A DNA stretch of 64,000 nt. It comes from Acidobacteriota bacterium (GTDB lineage Bacteria > Acidobacteriota > Terriglobia > Bryobacterales > Bryobacteraceae). The translations under genes and the position numbers were made by a program. Each line of letters opens with the position of its first letter. The stretch's first letter is position 1. Below the pieces are notes generated by a model. It was given only the letters and a program-made list of their open reading frames with translations. It ran no database searches and had not been told where the DNA came from. Below are positions 16,032 to 28,171 of this stretch, one piece after another. Location of the stretch: positions 62,001 to 126,000 of the forward strand of contig JACTMJ010000014.1 in NCBI GenBank assembly GCA_014584705.1, given 5' to 3'.

Positions 16032-18509
16032 CTAGTCGCCGCTTCCGGAAGCCACCGGAATCTTCCAGATATCGCGCGCATATTGCTGGATGGTGCGGTC
16101 GCTAGAAAACTTGCCCATACGAGCGACATTCAACACCGCGCGGCGGTTCCAGGCCGGAGCGTCGCGGTAGTCGGCTTCCGCCGCCTCTTGCGCCGCAACG
16201 TAGGCGTAGAAATCCGCGAAATGGAAATAAGGGTCGCCGCCATGCGTCAGCGTATCCACGATGGGCTGGTAGAGATTCGGTTCGCCCTGGCAGAAAAGAT
16301 TGCCGGAGAGCGCATCGACAACCCTGCGAATCTCCGGATAGGTTTCTACGTATTTCCAGGGATTGTAACTCCCCTTCATGCGCCGCTCGCTCACCTGCTC
16401 CGCGGTGAGGCCAAAGATGTACAGATTCTCCGCGCCCACCTCTTCGAGAATTTCGATGTTCGCGCCGTCCAGCGTTCCCATGGTGAGAGCGCCGTTCATC
16501 GCGAACTTCATGTTGCCGGTTCCCGAGGCTTCCTTGCCCGCGGTGCTGATCTGTTCGCTCAGATTCGCGCCCGGGATCAGAGCCTCCGCGATCGAAACCT
16601 TGTAGTCTGGCAGGAAGGCGACGCGAATCAAATCCTTGCATTTCGGTTCGCTATTCACAACCTCGGCCACGCCGTGAACCAGCCGGATAATCAGCTTGGC
16701 CATGAAATAGCCCGGCGCCGCCTTGCCAGCCAGAAGAAACGTGCGGGGCGATGGCGGCGTGTGCCCTTCTTCGGTGATCCGAAAATACTGATGAATGATA
16801 TAGAGCACATTCAACAGCTGCCGCTTGTACTCGTGGATTCGCTTTGCGAGAACGCCGAACATCGACGCCGGGTCCAGGACAATTCCGGTATCCCGCTTAA
16901 CGTGCTGGGCCACGCGGAGCTTGTTCGCATGTTTCACGCGTCCAAACTCTTCGAGGAACATAGCATCCCCGGCGTATGGCTCCAGATTTCGCAGTTGCTG
17001 CAGATCGGTAATCCAGCCATCGCCGATCCGGTCGCTAATCAGCCGTGTCAATCCCGGATTCGCCACTTTCATCCAGCGCCGCTGCGTAACGCCGTTCGTC
17101 TTGTTGTTAAAGCGTGCCGGATAAAGCTGGTAGAAATCCGGCACCAGCTTGCTCTTGATCAGGTCCGAATGCAGGGCCGCCACCCCGTTCACGGAATGCG
17201 AACCAACAATGGCGAGGTGCGCCATTCGCACCTGTTTCTCCGGCCATTCCTCAATCAGCGACATCCGCTGCGCCATGCCGCCGTTGTGCGGCCAGCGCCG
17301 CTCCACTTCCTTGAGGAAGCGCGTGTTGATCTCATAAATGATTTGCACATGGCGCGGCAGCACTTTCTCCAGCAGCGTCACGGGCCATTTCTCCAACGCT
17401 TCCGGCAAAAGCGTGTGGTTCGTGTAGCCGCAAGTGGCCTTGGTGAGTTGCCACGCTAAATCCCATTCCAGGCCCCGCTCGTCCACCAGCATGCGCATCA
17501 GTTCGGCAATTACTAGCGCCGGGTGGGTATCGTTCAGTTGGATCGCCACCTTCTCCGAGAGCAGTCGAATATCGTCGAATTCCTCACGGAAGCGGTCCAT
17601 GATATCGCGCAGCGAACAGGCAACCAGAAAATACTCCTGGAGCAGGCGGAGTTCCCGTCCGGTGGCAATCGCATCGGACGGATAGAGAACTTTCGAGACT
17701 TTTTCTGACTCGATCTTCTGCTCCACGGCCCGAATGTAATCGCCCTGATTGAAGATCTGGATGTCGAACTCGTCCGAAGCCCGGGCTGTGTACAACCGCA
17801 GATAGTTCACCGTCTTCGCGCCATATCCAACCACGGGCACATCATAGGGAACGCCAACGAGCACCCGCCATTCCATCCACATCGGGTTGTAGTTGCCGTC
17901 GCGATCAACGCCGTCCTCCACCCGGCCATAGACCGGAATGTAGAGCGCGTCTTTCGACATCTCCACCTGCCAGGGTGAATCCTCCATGCGCCAGTGGTCC
18001 GGCATTTCCACCTGGTAGCCTCGGCGAATCTGCTGGCGGAAAAGCCCGTACTCATAGTTGATCCCATAGCCGAAGCCGGGTACGCCGAGGGTCGCCATCG
18101 AATCGAGGAAGCAAGCGGCCAAACGCCCAAGGCCGCCGTTACCGAGCGCGGCGTCCGGTTCCGTGTTGGCAATCTCGTTCAGTTCCACACCGAATTCCCG
18201 GGCGGCTTCGGCAAAAATGTCGTAAAGATCAAGCGCGATCAGATTGTTCTCGAGCGAGCGGCCGATCAGAAACTCCAGGGAAAGATAGTAGACGCGCTTG
18301 GTTTGGGAAGCTTTGTAGCGTTCTTCCGTGGAGTGGTGCAGATCCAGCAATTCCTGGCGAACCGCCAGGGCAAAGGCTTTGAACAGCGCGTACGGGGTCG
18401 CGGATTCCTTGCGAACGCCGATCGAATAACGAAGGTGAAAGCGAATCCGATCGAGAATGACTTTCGCGTCCAGAGCCGTGCCTGGAATCCTGTTCTGGGT
18501 TAGTGGCAT
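16032..18509 (-). CDS. glgP: Glycogen/starch alpha-glucan phosphorylase
   Basis: An 825-residue GT35 enzyme that releases glucose-1-phosphate from alpha-1,4-glucans. The PLP-binding signature EASGTGNMKFAMNGALTMGT with its Lys is present, as are NTEPDAALGNGGLGRLAACF and RVLGVPYD-like substrate segments and AYTNH-like TCGYTNHTLLPEALE. Length is that of GlgP/MalP. A GGAGAA sits six bases before the ATG. It is the first gene of the glgP-glgX pair. Confidence 0.96.
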   Translation of the reverse strand: MPLTQNRIPGTALDAKVILDRIRFHLRYSIGVRKESATPYALFKAFALAVRQELLDLHHSTEERYKASQTKRVYYLSLEFLIGRSLENNLIALDLYDIFAEAAREFGVELNEIANTEPDAALGNGGLGRLAACFLDSMATLGVPGFGYGINYEYGLFRQQIRRGYQVEMPDHWRMEDSPWQVEMSKDALYIPVYGRVEDGVDRDGNYNPMWMEWRVLVGVPYDVPVVGYGAKTVNYLRLYTARASDEFDIQIFNQGDYIRAVEQKIESEKVSKVLYPSDAIATGRELRLLQEYFLVACSLRDIMDRFREEFDDIRLLSEKVAIQLNDTHPALVIAELMRMLVDERGLEWDLAWQLTKATCGYTNHTLLPEALEKWPVTLLEKVLPRHVQIIYEINTRFLKEVERRWPHNGGMAQRMSLIEEWPEKQVRMAHLAIVGSHSVNGVAALHSDLIKSKLVPDFYQLYPARFNNKTNGVTQRRWMKVANPGLTRLISDRIGDGWITDLQQLRNLEPYAGDAMFLEEFGRVKHANKLRVAQHVKRDTGIVLDPASMFGVLAKRIHEYKRQLLNVLYIIHQYFRITEEGHTPPSPRTFLLAGKAAPGYFMAKLIIRLVHGVAEVVNSEPKCKDLIRVAFLPDYKVSIAEALIPGANLSEQISTAGKEASGTGNMKFAMNGALTMGTLDGANIEILEEVGAENLYIFGLTAEQVSERRMKGSYNPWKYVETYPEIRRVVDALSGNLFCQGEPNLYQPIVDTLTHGGDPYFHFADFYAYVAAQEAAEADYRDAPAWNRRAVLNVARMGKFSSDRTIQQYARDIWKIPVASGSGD

Positions 18510-18792
18510 AGATCGTTCTCCATGCAGCCACGAATGGCCGCCGCGGTATCCGGCGATCGCAGCGGTTATGTTGATGTATCGCTGCCGTTACTGCTTCGGT
18601 ATGGAATAAGTTCGTCCATTCGGCGATTCCTCGGTAGACCCAATTCGAAGGGAAACCGGTGGGATCGCAAACAATGACTCCGAAATCCATCATCGCCTAC
18701 TTTAGGGATCGGCGCACATGCGCTCGCGGGGGGTGGGAACGGCGGCGGAGCGCAAACTTCGGGCGATTCGCTTCACCCGCGGCAGATTTCTC
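18510..18792. other. Intergenic region between glgP and the hybrid kinase
   Basis: About 280 bases upstream of glgP. I see no ORF with coding character and no clean -35/-10 pair. It must hold the glgP promoter and the end of the kinase transcript. Confidence 0.45.
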
Positions 18793-21465
<2,673 letters not shown>

Positions 21466-21848
21466 CGGCGACCGCTCTCCGCCCGCCCAGTTTCCCCAAA
21501 AAGGAACGGAAACCGCGCATGAGCCGAAGCGGCCGACTCAAACTGAAAATATGAGATCAATTCTACTCTAATGCAAAACGGCTAGTACTTTCGAAGAAAA
21601 CGTGCGACTCTCCGTCAACAAACAACGCGAGATCGCAGGGGCATTTCGCTCATTAGGGAACAATACTGAGAGGAAATGATTTTTAGGTTCAGTAGTTCTG
21701 GAACGTACCTATAGATCTCGTGTACCCCATTCGGTAGCGACGGGACCCCGCGGATTTCATGAATTTTCCGGTGTTCGCGCTGAATTATTCCGCCTTCCCA
21801 GACAGCCGGCATCAAAGCGTATGTACAATGGAATGCGTTGTGAACTCC
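21466..21848. other. Divergent intergenic region, about 380 bases
   Basis: AT-richer than its surroundings and divergent between the hybrid kinase (minus) and the PpiC-like gene (plus). It contains an AGTACT palindrome at 21584-21589 and TACAAT at 21824-21829 about 20 bases before the PpiC-like ATG, a possible -10 without a good -35. No gene is supported. Confidence 0.45.
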
Positions 21849-22874
21849 ATGCGAAGCCTCCTTTTGTTTTCTCTCGCCCTCTCCGTTCTGCTCGTGGGCT
21901 GCAAGCCTTCGGTGCCGGAGAATGTGGTTGCCGTGGTGAATGACAAGTCGATCACCAGGGAGGAATTGGCCAAGTTTTACAAAAGCAGTTTCCCGAACCA
22001 GCCGAGCGTCAAGGAGGACGATGAGATTCTGCGCCAGAAGCTGCAATTGCTGCGGGACATGATCGACAGCGAGATCATGATGCAGCGCGCGGAGAAGCAG
22101 GGGCTGATCGCGGTGGACGCGGATGTGGAAGCCAAGCTGAACGAATTTCGCGCACCCTATACGCAGGAAGAATTCCAGAAACAACTGGAGGCGCGCGGCT
22201 TTACCGTGGACGATCTCAAGACGCAGATTCGGCGGGATTTGAGCGTCCGCCGTTTGTTCAACAAGGAGATCACCTCGCGAGTCAACATCTCCGACCAGGA
22301 CGTGAAGGAGTTTTACGAACAGAACAAGGCCGGCTTCAATCTTGCGGAGCCGCAATTTCACATTGCGCAGATACTGGTGACGCCTCGCGCGGACGACGAG
22401 GTACGAAACCTGAAGAACGATAACGCCACCGACGTTGAATCGGCGCGCCGCAAGATCCAGATGATCGATGCCCGCCTGAAGCAGGGCGAGGACTTCGCCA
22501 TGCTCGCGCAGAATTACTCCGAGGACTCTTCCACGAACCAGAACGGGGGCGACATCGGCTTTATTCCGGAATCGGCCCTGGCCAACGCGAGCGCCGACCT
22601 CCGCCGGGTTGTAACCTCTCTCCAGCCGGGGCAGAATTCCGCGATCATCTCCACTCCGGAGGGCTTCCGCATTTTTCGCCTGATCTCCCGCGAACCCGCC
22701 GGACAGCGGGAACTCAATGATCCGCGGGTGCAGCAGAACATCCGCACTACGCTCGTGAATCGCAAAGATCAACTGCTGCAGGCCGCGTATTACGAAATCG
22801 CCCGGAATGAGGCGAAGGTGACGAATTACTACGCGGAAAAGGTGCTTGGAGAAACCACGCAGAAGCAGGAGTAG
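21849..22874 (+). CDS. Periplasmic peptidyl-prolyl isomerase lipoprotein (PpiC/SurA-like)
   Basis: 341 residues starting MRSLLLFSLALSVLLVGC, a lipoprotein signal with lipobox LVGC, followed by an N-terminal SurA-like helical domain (VVNDKSITREELAKFY) and a parvulin domain (FHIAQILVTPRADDE, then YSEDSSTNQNGGDIGFIPES). It should help fold outer-membrane or secreted proteins. Upstream in-frame codons exist back to 21759, but the signal peptide fixes the start at 21849, or at the GTG three codons before it. It is followed by surface-polysaccharide genes, which may share its transcript. Confidence 0.87.
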   Translation: MRSLLLFSLALSVLLVGCKPSVPENVVAVVNDKSITREELAKFYKSSFPNQPSVKEDDEILRQKLQLLRDMIDSEIMMQRAEKQGLIAVDADVEAKLNEFRAPYTQEEFQKQLEARGFTVDDLKTQIRRDLSVRRLFNKEITSRVNISDQDVKEFYEQNKAGFNLAEPQFHIAQILVTPRADDEVRNLKNDNATDVESARRKIQMIDARLKQGEDFAMLAQNYSEDSSTNQNGGDIGFIPESALANASADLRRVVTSLQPGQNSAIISTPEGFRIFRLISREPAGQRELNDPRVQQNIRTTLVNRKDQLLQAAYYEIARNEAKVTNYYAEKVLGETTQKQE

Positions 22875-23014
22875 TCCGTCCCCGCGCCCGTTCGGTTTTC
22901 CGGAACTCGCGGGCGGAAGCGGCTCTCGAGCGAATTCCCACCCCGCCCGAGCGGATTCGATGCATTCTTTGCCGCGCACCCTGAAGTTTTCGCTACCGGT
23001 GTCGATAGACACCC

Positions 23015-24388
23015 ATGAGCCGGTCTTCGCGCATTCTTCTTTCTCCGCCCGATGTCGGCGCCACCGAGCGGGAAGCGCTGCTTGCCGCCTTTGACAGCAA
23101 CTGGATCTCCACGGTGGGGCCCGCGATCGAAGAGTTCGAGGCGGCGATGGCCGAGTTGGTCGGCCGGCCCTGTGTCGCGGTCGCGAGCGGCACGTCGGGC
23201 CTCCACCTGGCGTTGCGGCTGGCGGGCGTTGTACCGGGAGATGTGGTTCTGTGCCAGACGTTCACCTTCGCCGCCAGCGCGAATCCGATTCTTTATGAGA
23301 AAGCGGAGCCTTGCTTTCTCGACAGCGAGCCGCGCACCTGGAATCTGGATCCGAACGCGCTCGAAGATTCGCTGAAAACTCTGGCGCGTCGCGGCCAACG
23401 CCCGAAAGCGCTTATCGCCGTACACCTCTATGGCATGCCCGCCGAGATTCACTCCATCCGGGCGTTGTGCGACCGGCATGGCGTGGCGCTGATCGAGGAT
23501 GCCGCGGAATCCTTAGGCTCTACCGTTTCAGGCGCTTCCGAGGGCGAGAACGGGGAGCAAACGGGACGCTTCGGCCTGGCGGGGATCTTTTCGTTTAACG
23601 GGAACAAGATCATCACGACGGCCGGCGGCGGAATGATCGCCGTCGATTCCCCGGCGAATGCCGCCCGCCTGCGCAAATGGAGCACGCAATCCAGGGAACC
23701 GACGAAGCACTACGAACACGCGGAACTCGGATTCAACTACCGGATGAGCAACCTGCTGGCAGCGCTTGGACCAGCGCAGCTCTCGCATCTCCCGGAAAAG
23801 ATACGCCGCCGCCGCGAGATTTTTGACCGCTATCGCACAGCGCTCAGCGGCTTTCCAGGGATCTCGTTTCAGCCGGAGGCACCGGGCAATCGGTCAAACC
23901 GCTGGCTGAGCGCGCTCTATCTCGATCCGCGCAGGTGGGGCAACTGCCGCGATGCCCTTGCGTCCCGGCTCGCGGCGCGAGGGATCGAATCCCGGCCCCT
24001 ATGGAAACCAATGCACCTTCAGCCGCTGTTTTGTGGCGCCCGGCATATTGGCGCGCCTCTCTCCGAAGCGCTGTTCATGGGCGGGCTTTGCCTGCCCAGT
24101 GGAAGCGCGCTGCGCAACGAGGAGCAGGACGAGATATGCGAAGAGATCGCGCAATTCCTCTCCGAGGCTCCGGCCGCCAATTCAGGGTGGGTAGGCCGGG
24201 GCGAATCGGTTTCTCCTTGCGACCGCGGCATTCCGGGCGCAGCGGCGGCCCTAAAGAGATCCCCCGCAACTTCCGATGACTATGACGGACGTCAACTGCC
24301 CCAACCCATCGGGCTGGACGGTTGCATTCCATTCGAACCCGCGCCGGGAGGAGAAACGCCATGGGCCGCTTCCGTCACTTCGCAATGA
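23015..24388 (+). CDS. DegT/DnrJ/EryC1/StrS sugar aminotransferase
   Basis: 457 residues. VAVASGTSGLHLALR, DVVLCQTFTFAASANPI, IEDAAESLGS and FSFNGNKIITTAGGGM (Schiff-base Lys) identify a PLP-dependent nucleotide-sugar aminotransferase of the PglE/PseC/WecE kind. The last 60 residues after LCLPSGSALRNEEQDEI are an unconserved tail that runs 28 bases into the next gene. With that next gene, a UDP-GlcNAc 4,6-dehydratase-like protein, it would make a 4-amino-4,6-dideoxy sugar for a surface glycan. Confidence 0.9.
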   Translation: MSRSSRILLSPPDVGATEREALLAAFDSNWISTVGPAIEEFEAAMAELVGRPCVAVASGTSGLHLALRLAGVVPGDVVLCQTFTFAASANPILYEKAEPCFLDSEPRTWNLDPNALEDSLKTLARRGQRPKALIAVHLYGMPAEIHSIRALCDRHGVALIEDAAESLGSTVSGASEGENGEQTGRFGLAGIFSFNGNKIITTAGGGMIAVDSPANAARLRKWSTQSREPTKHYEHAELGFNYRMSNLLAALGPAQLSHLPEKIRRRREIFDRYRTALSGFPGISFQPEAPGNRSNRWLSALYLDPRRWGNCRDALASRLAARGIESRPLWKPMHLQPLFCGARHIGAPLSEALFMGGLCLPSGSALRNEEQDEICEEIAQFLSEAPAANSGWVGRGESVSPCDRGIPGAAAALKRSPATSDDYDGRQLPQPIGLDGCIPFEPAPGGETPWAASVTSQ

Positions 24389-26343
24389 AGTACCGCCGGA
24401 TTCTCCCGCGGATCGCTCTCAATGTTGCCGTAGTCGGTGTGAGCGGGGTGGTTGCATACCTTCTTCGATTTGATTTTCAAGTACCGCCGGAGTGGCTGCC
24501 CGGCGCAGTGTCGGCCTTGTTCTGTTGGATGACCGTGGAGCCAGTCACGCTGCATCTTGCCGGCTGGAACCGGATTGGCTGGAATCGCATCGCATTGCCC
24601 GATATCGGTTTGCTGGTTCGGGGAGTTTGCATTGCGGCCACGGCCTCCGCCGTCGTCATTCTGTCGCTGCATCGGGGAGCGGTGCCTCGATCCGTGTTCC
24701 TTCTCCAGGCGGCCCTGGTGCTGGTGTTCGCCGTCTCCGCGCGCGTGGCGGTGAGGCTGGCAGTGGAACGGAGAGACCGCGGCCCGTCCGCCTTGCCGCT
24801 GCGACGCGCGCTCATTTATGGCGCCGGATCAGCCGGACAGGCGCTCTTGCGGGAACTCCAAAGAAAGCCGCGGATCGGATATCGTCCAGTGGGATTCGTC
24901 GACGACAACGAATCGCTCCACGGGCAGATCGTGCATGGCCTTCCTGTCCTCGGCAGCGGGCCGGGGCTGAGCCGGATTGTCGCCGCGCACACAGCGGATG
25001 AGATCCTGATCGCGATCCCCTCGGTTGGCGGCCAGCGTCTAGCGGAAATCGTTACCTACTGCGACCAGGCCGGACGCCCTTGCAAGACGATCCCCTCGGT
25101 GGAAGAACTGATTCGCAAACCGGAGCGGGTAACCGACCTTCGGCGGGTGAATCTCGAAGAACTGCTGGGGAGAGAACCGGTAAAGCTGGATCTTGGAGCG
25201 ATCTCCCGCGAAGTCGCGGGGCGCGTTGTGATGGTGACGGGAGCGGCGGGTTCGATCGGCTCTGAAATCTGCCGCCAGTTGGCTTCGTTTCGTCCGTGTC
25301 GTATCGTGGCGTTGGACATCGCCGAAACGCCGCTCTTCCATCTCGAGAACGAGTTCCTCGAGCGCTATGCCTCGTGCCCCCTCCTGCCAACCATCGGAGA
25401 TGTGCGCGAGGAAGCGAGCATGCTGCGGCTGATGCGCGAAAACAGGGTGGAAATCGTGTTTCACGCGGCCGCGTATAAGCACGTACCCATGATGGAGCGC
25501 CACCACTCCGCGGCGATTGACAACAATATCTTCGGCACTCTGGCGCTGGTAAACGCGTCGGAGCGGGCGGGCATCCGGCGATTTGTGATGATCTCGACGG
25601 ACAAAGCCGTGCGTCCGTCGAGCGTGATGGGCGCAACCAAGCGTCTGGCGGAGCTGATCGTAAAATCCCGGTCGGGTGGCGACACGCGGTTCGTCTCGGT
25701 CCGCTTCGGCAATGTACTGGGCAGCAACGGGAGCGTCGTGCCGATTTTTGAGCGGCAGATCCGCAATGGCGGTCCGGTCACGGTCACGCACCCGGAGATG
25801 CGGCGTTACTTCATGACGATCCCGGAAGCCTCGCAACTCGTTCTGCAGGCTATGGCGCTAGGCACTTCGGACGAGATCTTCGTGCTCGACATGGGCAGCC
25901 CGGTTCGCATCGGAGACCTCGCGCGCAGCCTGATCGCGCTCCACGGAAAAACACCGGGGCGAGACATCGCGCTCGAATACACCGGGCTTCGCCCCGGGGA
26001 GAAGCTCTTCGAGGAACTCTATCTTAGCGATGAGAACCTGATTCGAACCGTCCATGAGAAGATCCTCGTCCTGAGAGGAGACCCCGTGGATCGTGCGTGG
26101 GTGGAGAAATGGCTGGCGGTGTTGCGCAAGCATTCCCCGGCGGAAGGGAGTGAGGCGCGAGAGATCCTGCGAGACATATTGCCGGATTATACGCCGGCAA
26201 CCGTTTGCGAGGCATCGCGAAATCGATCGGATGGAGCATCTTCTGAGACCGAACTGCCCATCGGCGTGGGAAGCGCTCATTGCGCTGACACCCCTCAGGC
26301 GGGCGGCGCCAGGACAAATCTCGATGCGTGGGAAGTGGCATGA
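24361..26343 (+). CDS. Membrane-bound nucleotide-sugar 4,6-dehydratase (CapD/FlaA1/PglF type)
   Basis: 660 residues: four N-terminal membrane helices (about 15-125), a first nucleotide-binding domain (YGAGSAGQALLRELQ), then an SDR domain (VMVTGAAGSIGSEICRQLA; ISTDKAVRPSSVMGATKRLAE, with Asp-Lys and Met-Gly-Ala-Thr-Lys in place of YxxxK as in long CapD proteins). The likely reaction is UDP-GlcNAc to a UDP-4-keto-6-deoxy sugar. GGGAGGAG precedes the ATG at 24361, which overlaps the aminotransferase by 28 bases. The C-terminal peptide GGARTNLDAWEVA is repeated in decayed form twice downstream. Confidence 0.92.
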   Translation: MGRFRHFAMKYRRILPRIALNVAVVGVSGVVAYLLRFDFQVPPEWLPGAVSALFCWMTVEPVTLHLAGWNRIGWNRIALPDIGLLVRGVCIAATASAVVILSLHRGAVPRSVFLLQAALVLVFAVSARVAVRLAVERRDRGPSALPLRRALIYGAGSAGQALLRELQRKPRIGYRPVGFVDDNESLHGQIVHGLPVLGSGPGLSRIVAAHTADEILIAIPSVGGQRLAEIVTYCDQAGRPCKTIPSVEELIRKPERVTDLRRVNLEELLGREPVKLDLGAISREVAGRVVMVTGAAGSIGSEICRQLASFRPCRIVALDIAETPLFHLENEFLERYASCPLLPTIGDVREEASMLRLMRENRVEIVFHAAAYKHVPMMERHHSAAIDNNIFGTLALVNASERAGIRRFVMISTDKAVRPSSVMGATKRLAELIVKSRSGGDTRFVSVRFGNVLGSNGSVVPIFERQIRNGGPVTVTHPEMRRYFMTIPEASQLVLQAMALGTSDEIFVLDMGSPVRIGDLARSLIALHGKTPGRDIALEYTGLRPGEKLFEELYLSDENLIRTVHEKILVLRGDPVDRAWVEKWLAVLRKHSPAEGSEAREILRDILPDYTPATVCEASRNRSDGASSETELPIGVGSAHCADTPQAGGARTNLDAWEVA

Positions 26344-26524
26344 CGACACTAAGCCGCACTAAGCCGAGCCATAGACGCGGATAGCCCGCCGCAGTTGGAT
26401 GGCGCCAGGACGAATGTTGACGACTGGGAAGCGGCGTGGCAGCGCAAAGTCGCGATGCGGACGCGGACAGGCCTCCACGGACGGATGGCGACAGGACGTA
26501 TCTTGATGCGTGGGAATTGGCGTG
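26305..26524 (+). repeat. Three imperfect 38-base direct repeats copying the dehydratase C-terminus
   Basis: Copies at 26305-26342, 26401-26438 and 26487-26524 match at about 30-32 of 38 bases pairwise. The first is the coding end of the CapD-like gene (GGARTNLDAWEVA, stop). Translated in the same phase the second gives DGARTNVDDWEAAW (stop changed to Trp) and the third DGDRTYLDAWELA, stop. Flanking GACGCGGA(T/C)AG strings suggest the true unit is longer, about 85-95 bases. The third copy overlaps the start region of the ligase-like gene. Confidence 0.8.
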
Positions 26525-27751
26525 AGGAGTCAAATCAGCTTGGAGAAAGCGGACACTTCGATCCCGGTGAATTCTTCCTGGTGGCTTGGCCTGCTGGTAT
26601 TGCTCGCACTCATCGCCCTGCCCACCGGCTACGATGCTCTGTTTCTGCCGTGGTTCTGCGTTGAGTTCGCGGGCACCGGGCTGCTGCTCTGGCTGTGGTG
26701 GCAGGGGGAAACGGCCGCGGCCTTCCGCGCGTGGCGCATAGCGGCTCCGCTGTCCGTATGGCTTTGTTCCTCCATGGCAATAGCCGCTCTTCAGCTCGCA
26801 AGCGGCTTCACGGAATCTCGCTTCGACACCTTCCGTCAGATGCATTTCTTCGCTGGCGGCCTGTTCCTCATCCCTCTGGCCGCACGCGCGTTCCCAGCAT
26901 TGAAGGCGAGCGTGTTCCAAAACTGGACGGCATTGGCCGCCAGCGCCCTGCTCGCCGTATCGCTGTTGAGCGGCTCGCTCGCGCTGTTGCAGCCAAATCC
27001 GGCCGGGAGCGCCATAGACTGGTGGCCTTTCATCTATCGAAATCACTACGCGGCTTTCGTCTTGCTTCTGCTGCCGCCGCTGTGCTGGCACGCGTTCGCC
27101 CAAGCCAAATTCCACTGGGGCGCTGCGGTTGGCGTTGTGGCTGGGATCGCCGGGGTCGTTGGCTCGGCATCCCGGAGCGGCATCGCCCTCCTTGCGCTCA
27201 CTTTGGGCATGCTTGGGCTCCTGATCTGGCTTCAATCGCAGCGGGCGAAACGACGCTATGTGCTTGCCGCAACGCTTGGGATTGCCGCAATGGGAGCCCT
27301 CCTCGCGAATTCCGATGGAATCTCATGGCGACTCCAGCACGGCGGATCCATGCTGGAAGGCCGCCTCGACTATTGGCAGGCTACCTTTCGCATGATCGCG
27401 GAGCGGCCCTTGCTCGGATGGGGATTCGGAACCTGGCCGGATGTCTACCCGCAGTTTCTCATTCGCGATGCGGGAATTCCCGTCAATCGAGCCCACAGCG
27501 ACTGGCTGGAATTCTTCGCGGAGGGTGGATTCCTCCCTGTGCTGGCGCTGGGCGTTCTGGGTGCGCGCAGCCTGTGGCTGGCGTTCCGGCATCCGTGGTC
27601 CATGGGTGTACCCGCGGTCTTGCTGCTTGCGATGGCGGACTATCCATTGCGGCTGCCGATTCTGCTGCTGGCCATAGTAGCCGTCTACGTAACGGCGGAG
27701 TTCACGGAACGCCGTACCGCAGGCACCGCAATCAGGAGTCGCGATGCTTGA
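26510..27751 (+). CDS. O-antigen ligase/polymerase-like membrane protein
   Basis: About 413 residues with ten or more hydrophobic helices. The periplasmic-loop signature RAHSDWLEFFAEGGFLPVLAL near residue 325 and GWGFGTWPDVYPQFL before it are typical of the Wzy_C/WaaL (O-antigen ligase) family, which joins or polymerises lipid-linked glycans on the outer face of the inner membrane. The start is uncertain: GTG at 26510 and GTG at 26522 lie inside the third repeat copy, and TTG at 26540 has AGGAG ten bases upstream. It closes the first surface-polysaccharide block. Confidence 0.82.
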   Translation: MGIGVRSQISLEKADTSIPVNSSWWLGLLVLLALIALPTGYDALFLPWFCVEFAGTGLLLWLWWQGETAAAFRAWRIAAPLSVWLCSSMAIAALQLASGFTESRFDTFRQMHFFAGGLFLIPLAARAFPALKASVFQNWTALAASALLAVSLLSGSLALLQPNPAGSAIDWWPFIYRNHYAAFVLLLLPPLCWHAFAQAKFHWGAAVGVVAGIAGVVGSASRSGIALLALTLGMLGLLIWLQSQRAKRRYVLAATLGIAAMGALLANSDGISWRLQHGGSMLEGRLDYWQATFRMIAERPLLGWGFGTWPDVYPQFLIRDAGIPVNRAHSDWLEFFAEGGFLPVLALGVLGARSLWLAFRHPWSMGVPAVLLLAMADYPLRLPILLLAIVAVYVTAEFTERRTAGTAIRSRDA

Positions 27752-28171
27752 AATGAGTTTCGCCGCGAGCCTTCCCATTCGGGCCATCCTGCCATTGTGG
27801 TGGCCGTCGTCACGAGACTTTGCTCCTGCGCGCCCAGCGCTTAGGTATCTCACCCATTTCCGTGAACAGTCGTGCCGAGGTTAGGCTCTCGAGGAACGAG
27901 AAGCGTGGCATTGGGAGGCGTTTCCCCTCTCCTAAACTCCGCTCCCGCCCGCTGCGGGGCAAGAATAGCCGCTCACCGCATGACATTGGTAGCCGTTCGC
28001 AGCGAGCCTGGGGAGCGGGATCTCTCATCTCCGCTCCGCCGATACTTCCAGCGTGTAAGTAAGGCTCGCCCTTAGCGGCCATACCCAGCGGGAGCGCGTT
28101 GCACTGCCAAGACTGGCTCCGCGCCGCCAGGGAGGCAAGGGATTCGAAGCACGGTAAGGGCGGAAGAAGCC
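27752..28171. other. Intergenic region, about 420 bases
   Basis: Between the ligase-like gene and the convergent glucosaminidase gene. A minus-strand frame stays open through it but reads as low-quality Arg/Ser/Leu-rich sequence with no domain. No T-tract terminator is clear. It may be decayed or dispersed-repeat sequence. Confidence 0.4.

Noticed and set aside
26305..26524. The three direct repeats as a small CRISPR array
   Set aside because: Repeats are imperfect, spacers differ in length (58 and 48 bases) and share sequence with each other, and the first repeat is coding; no cas genes are near.
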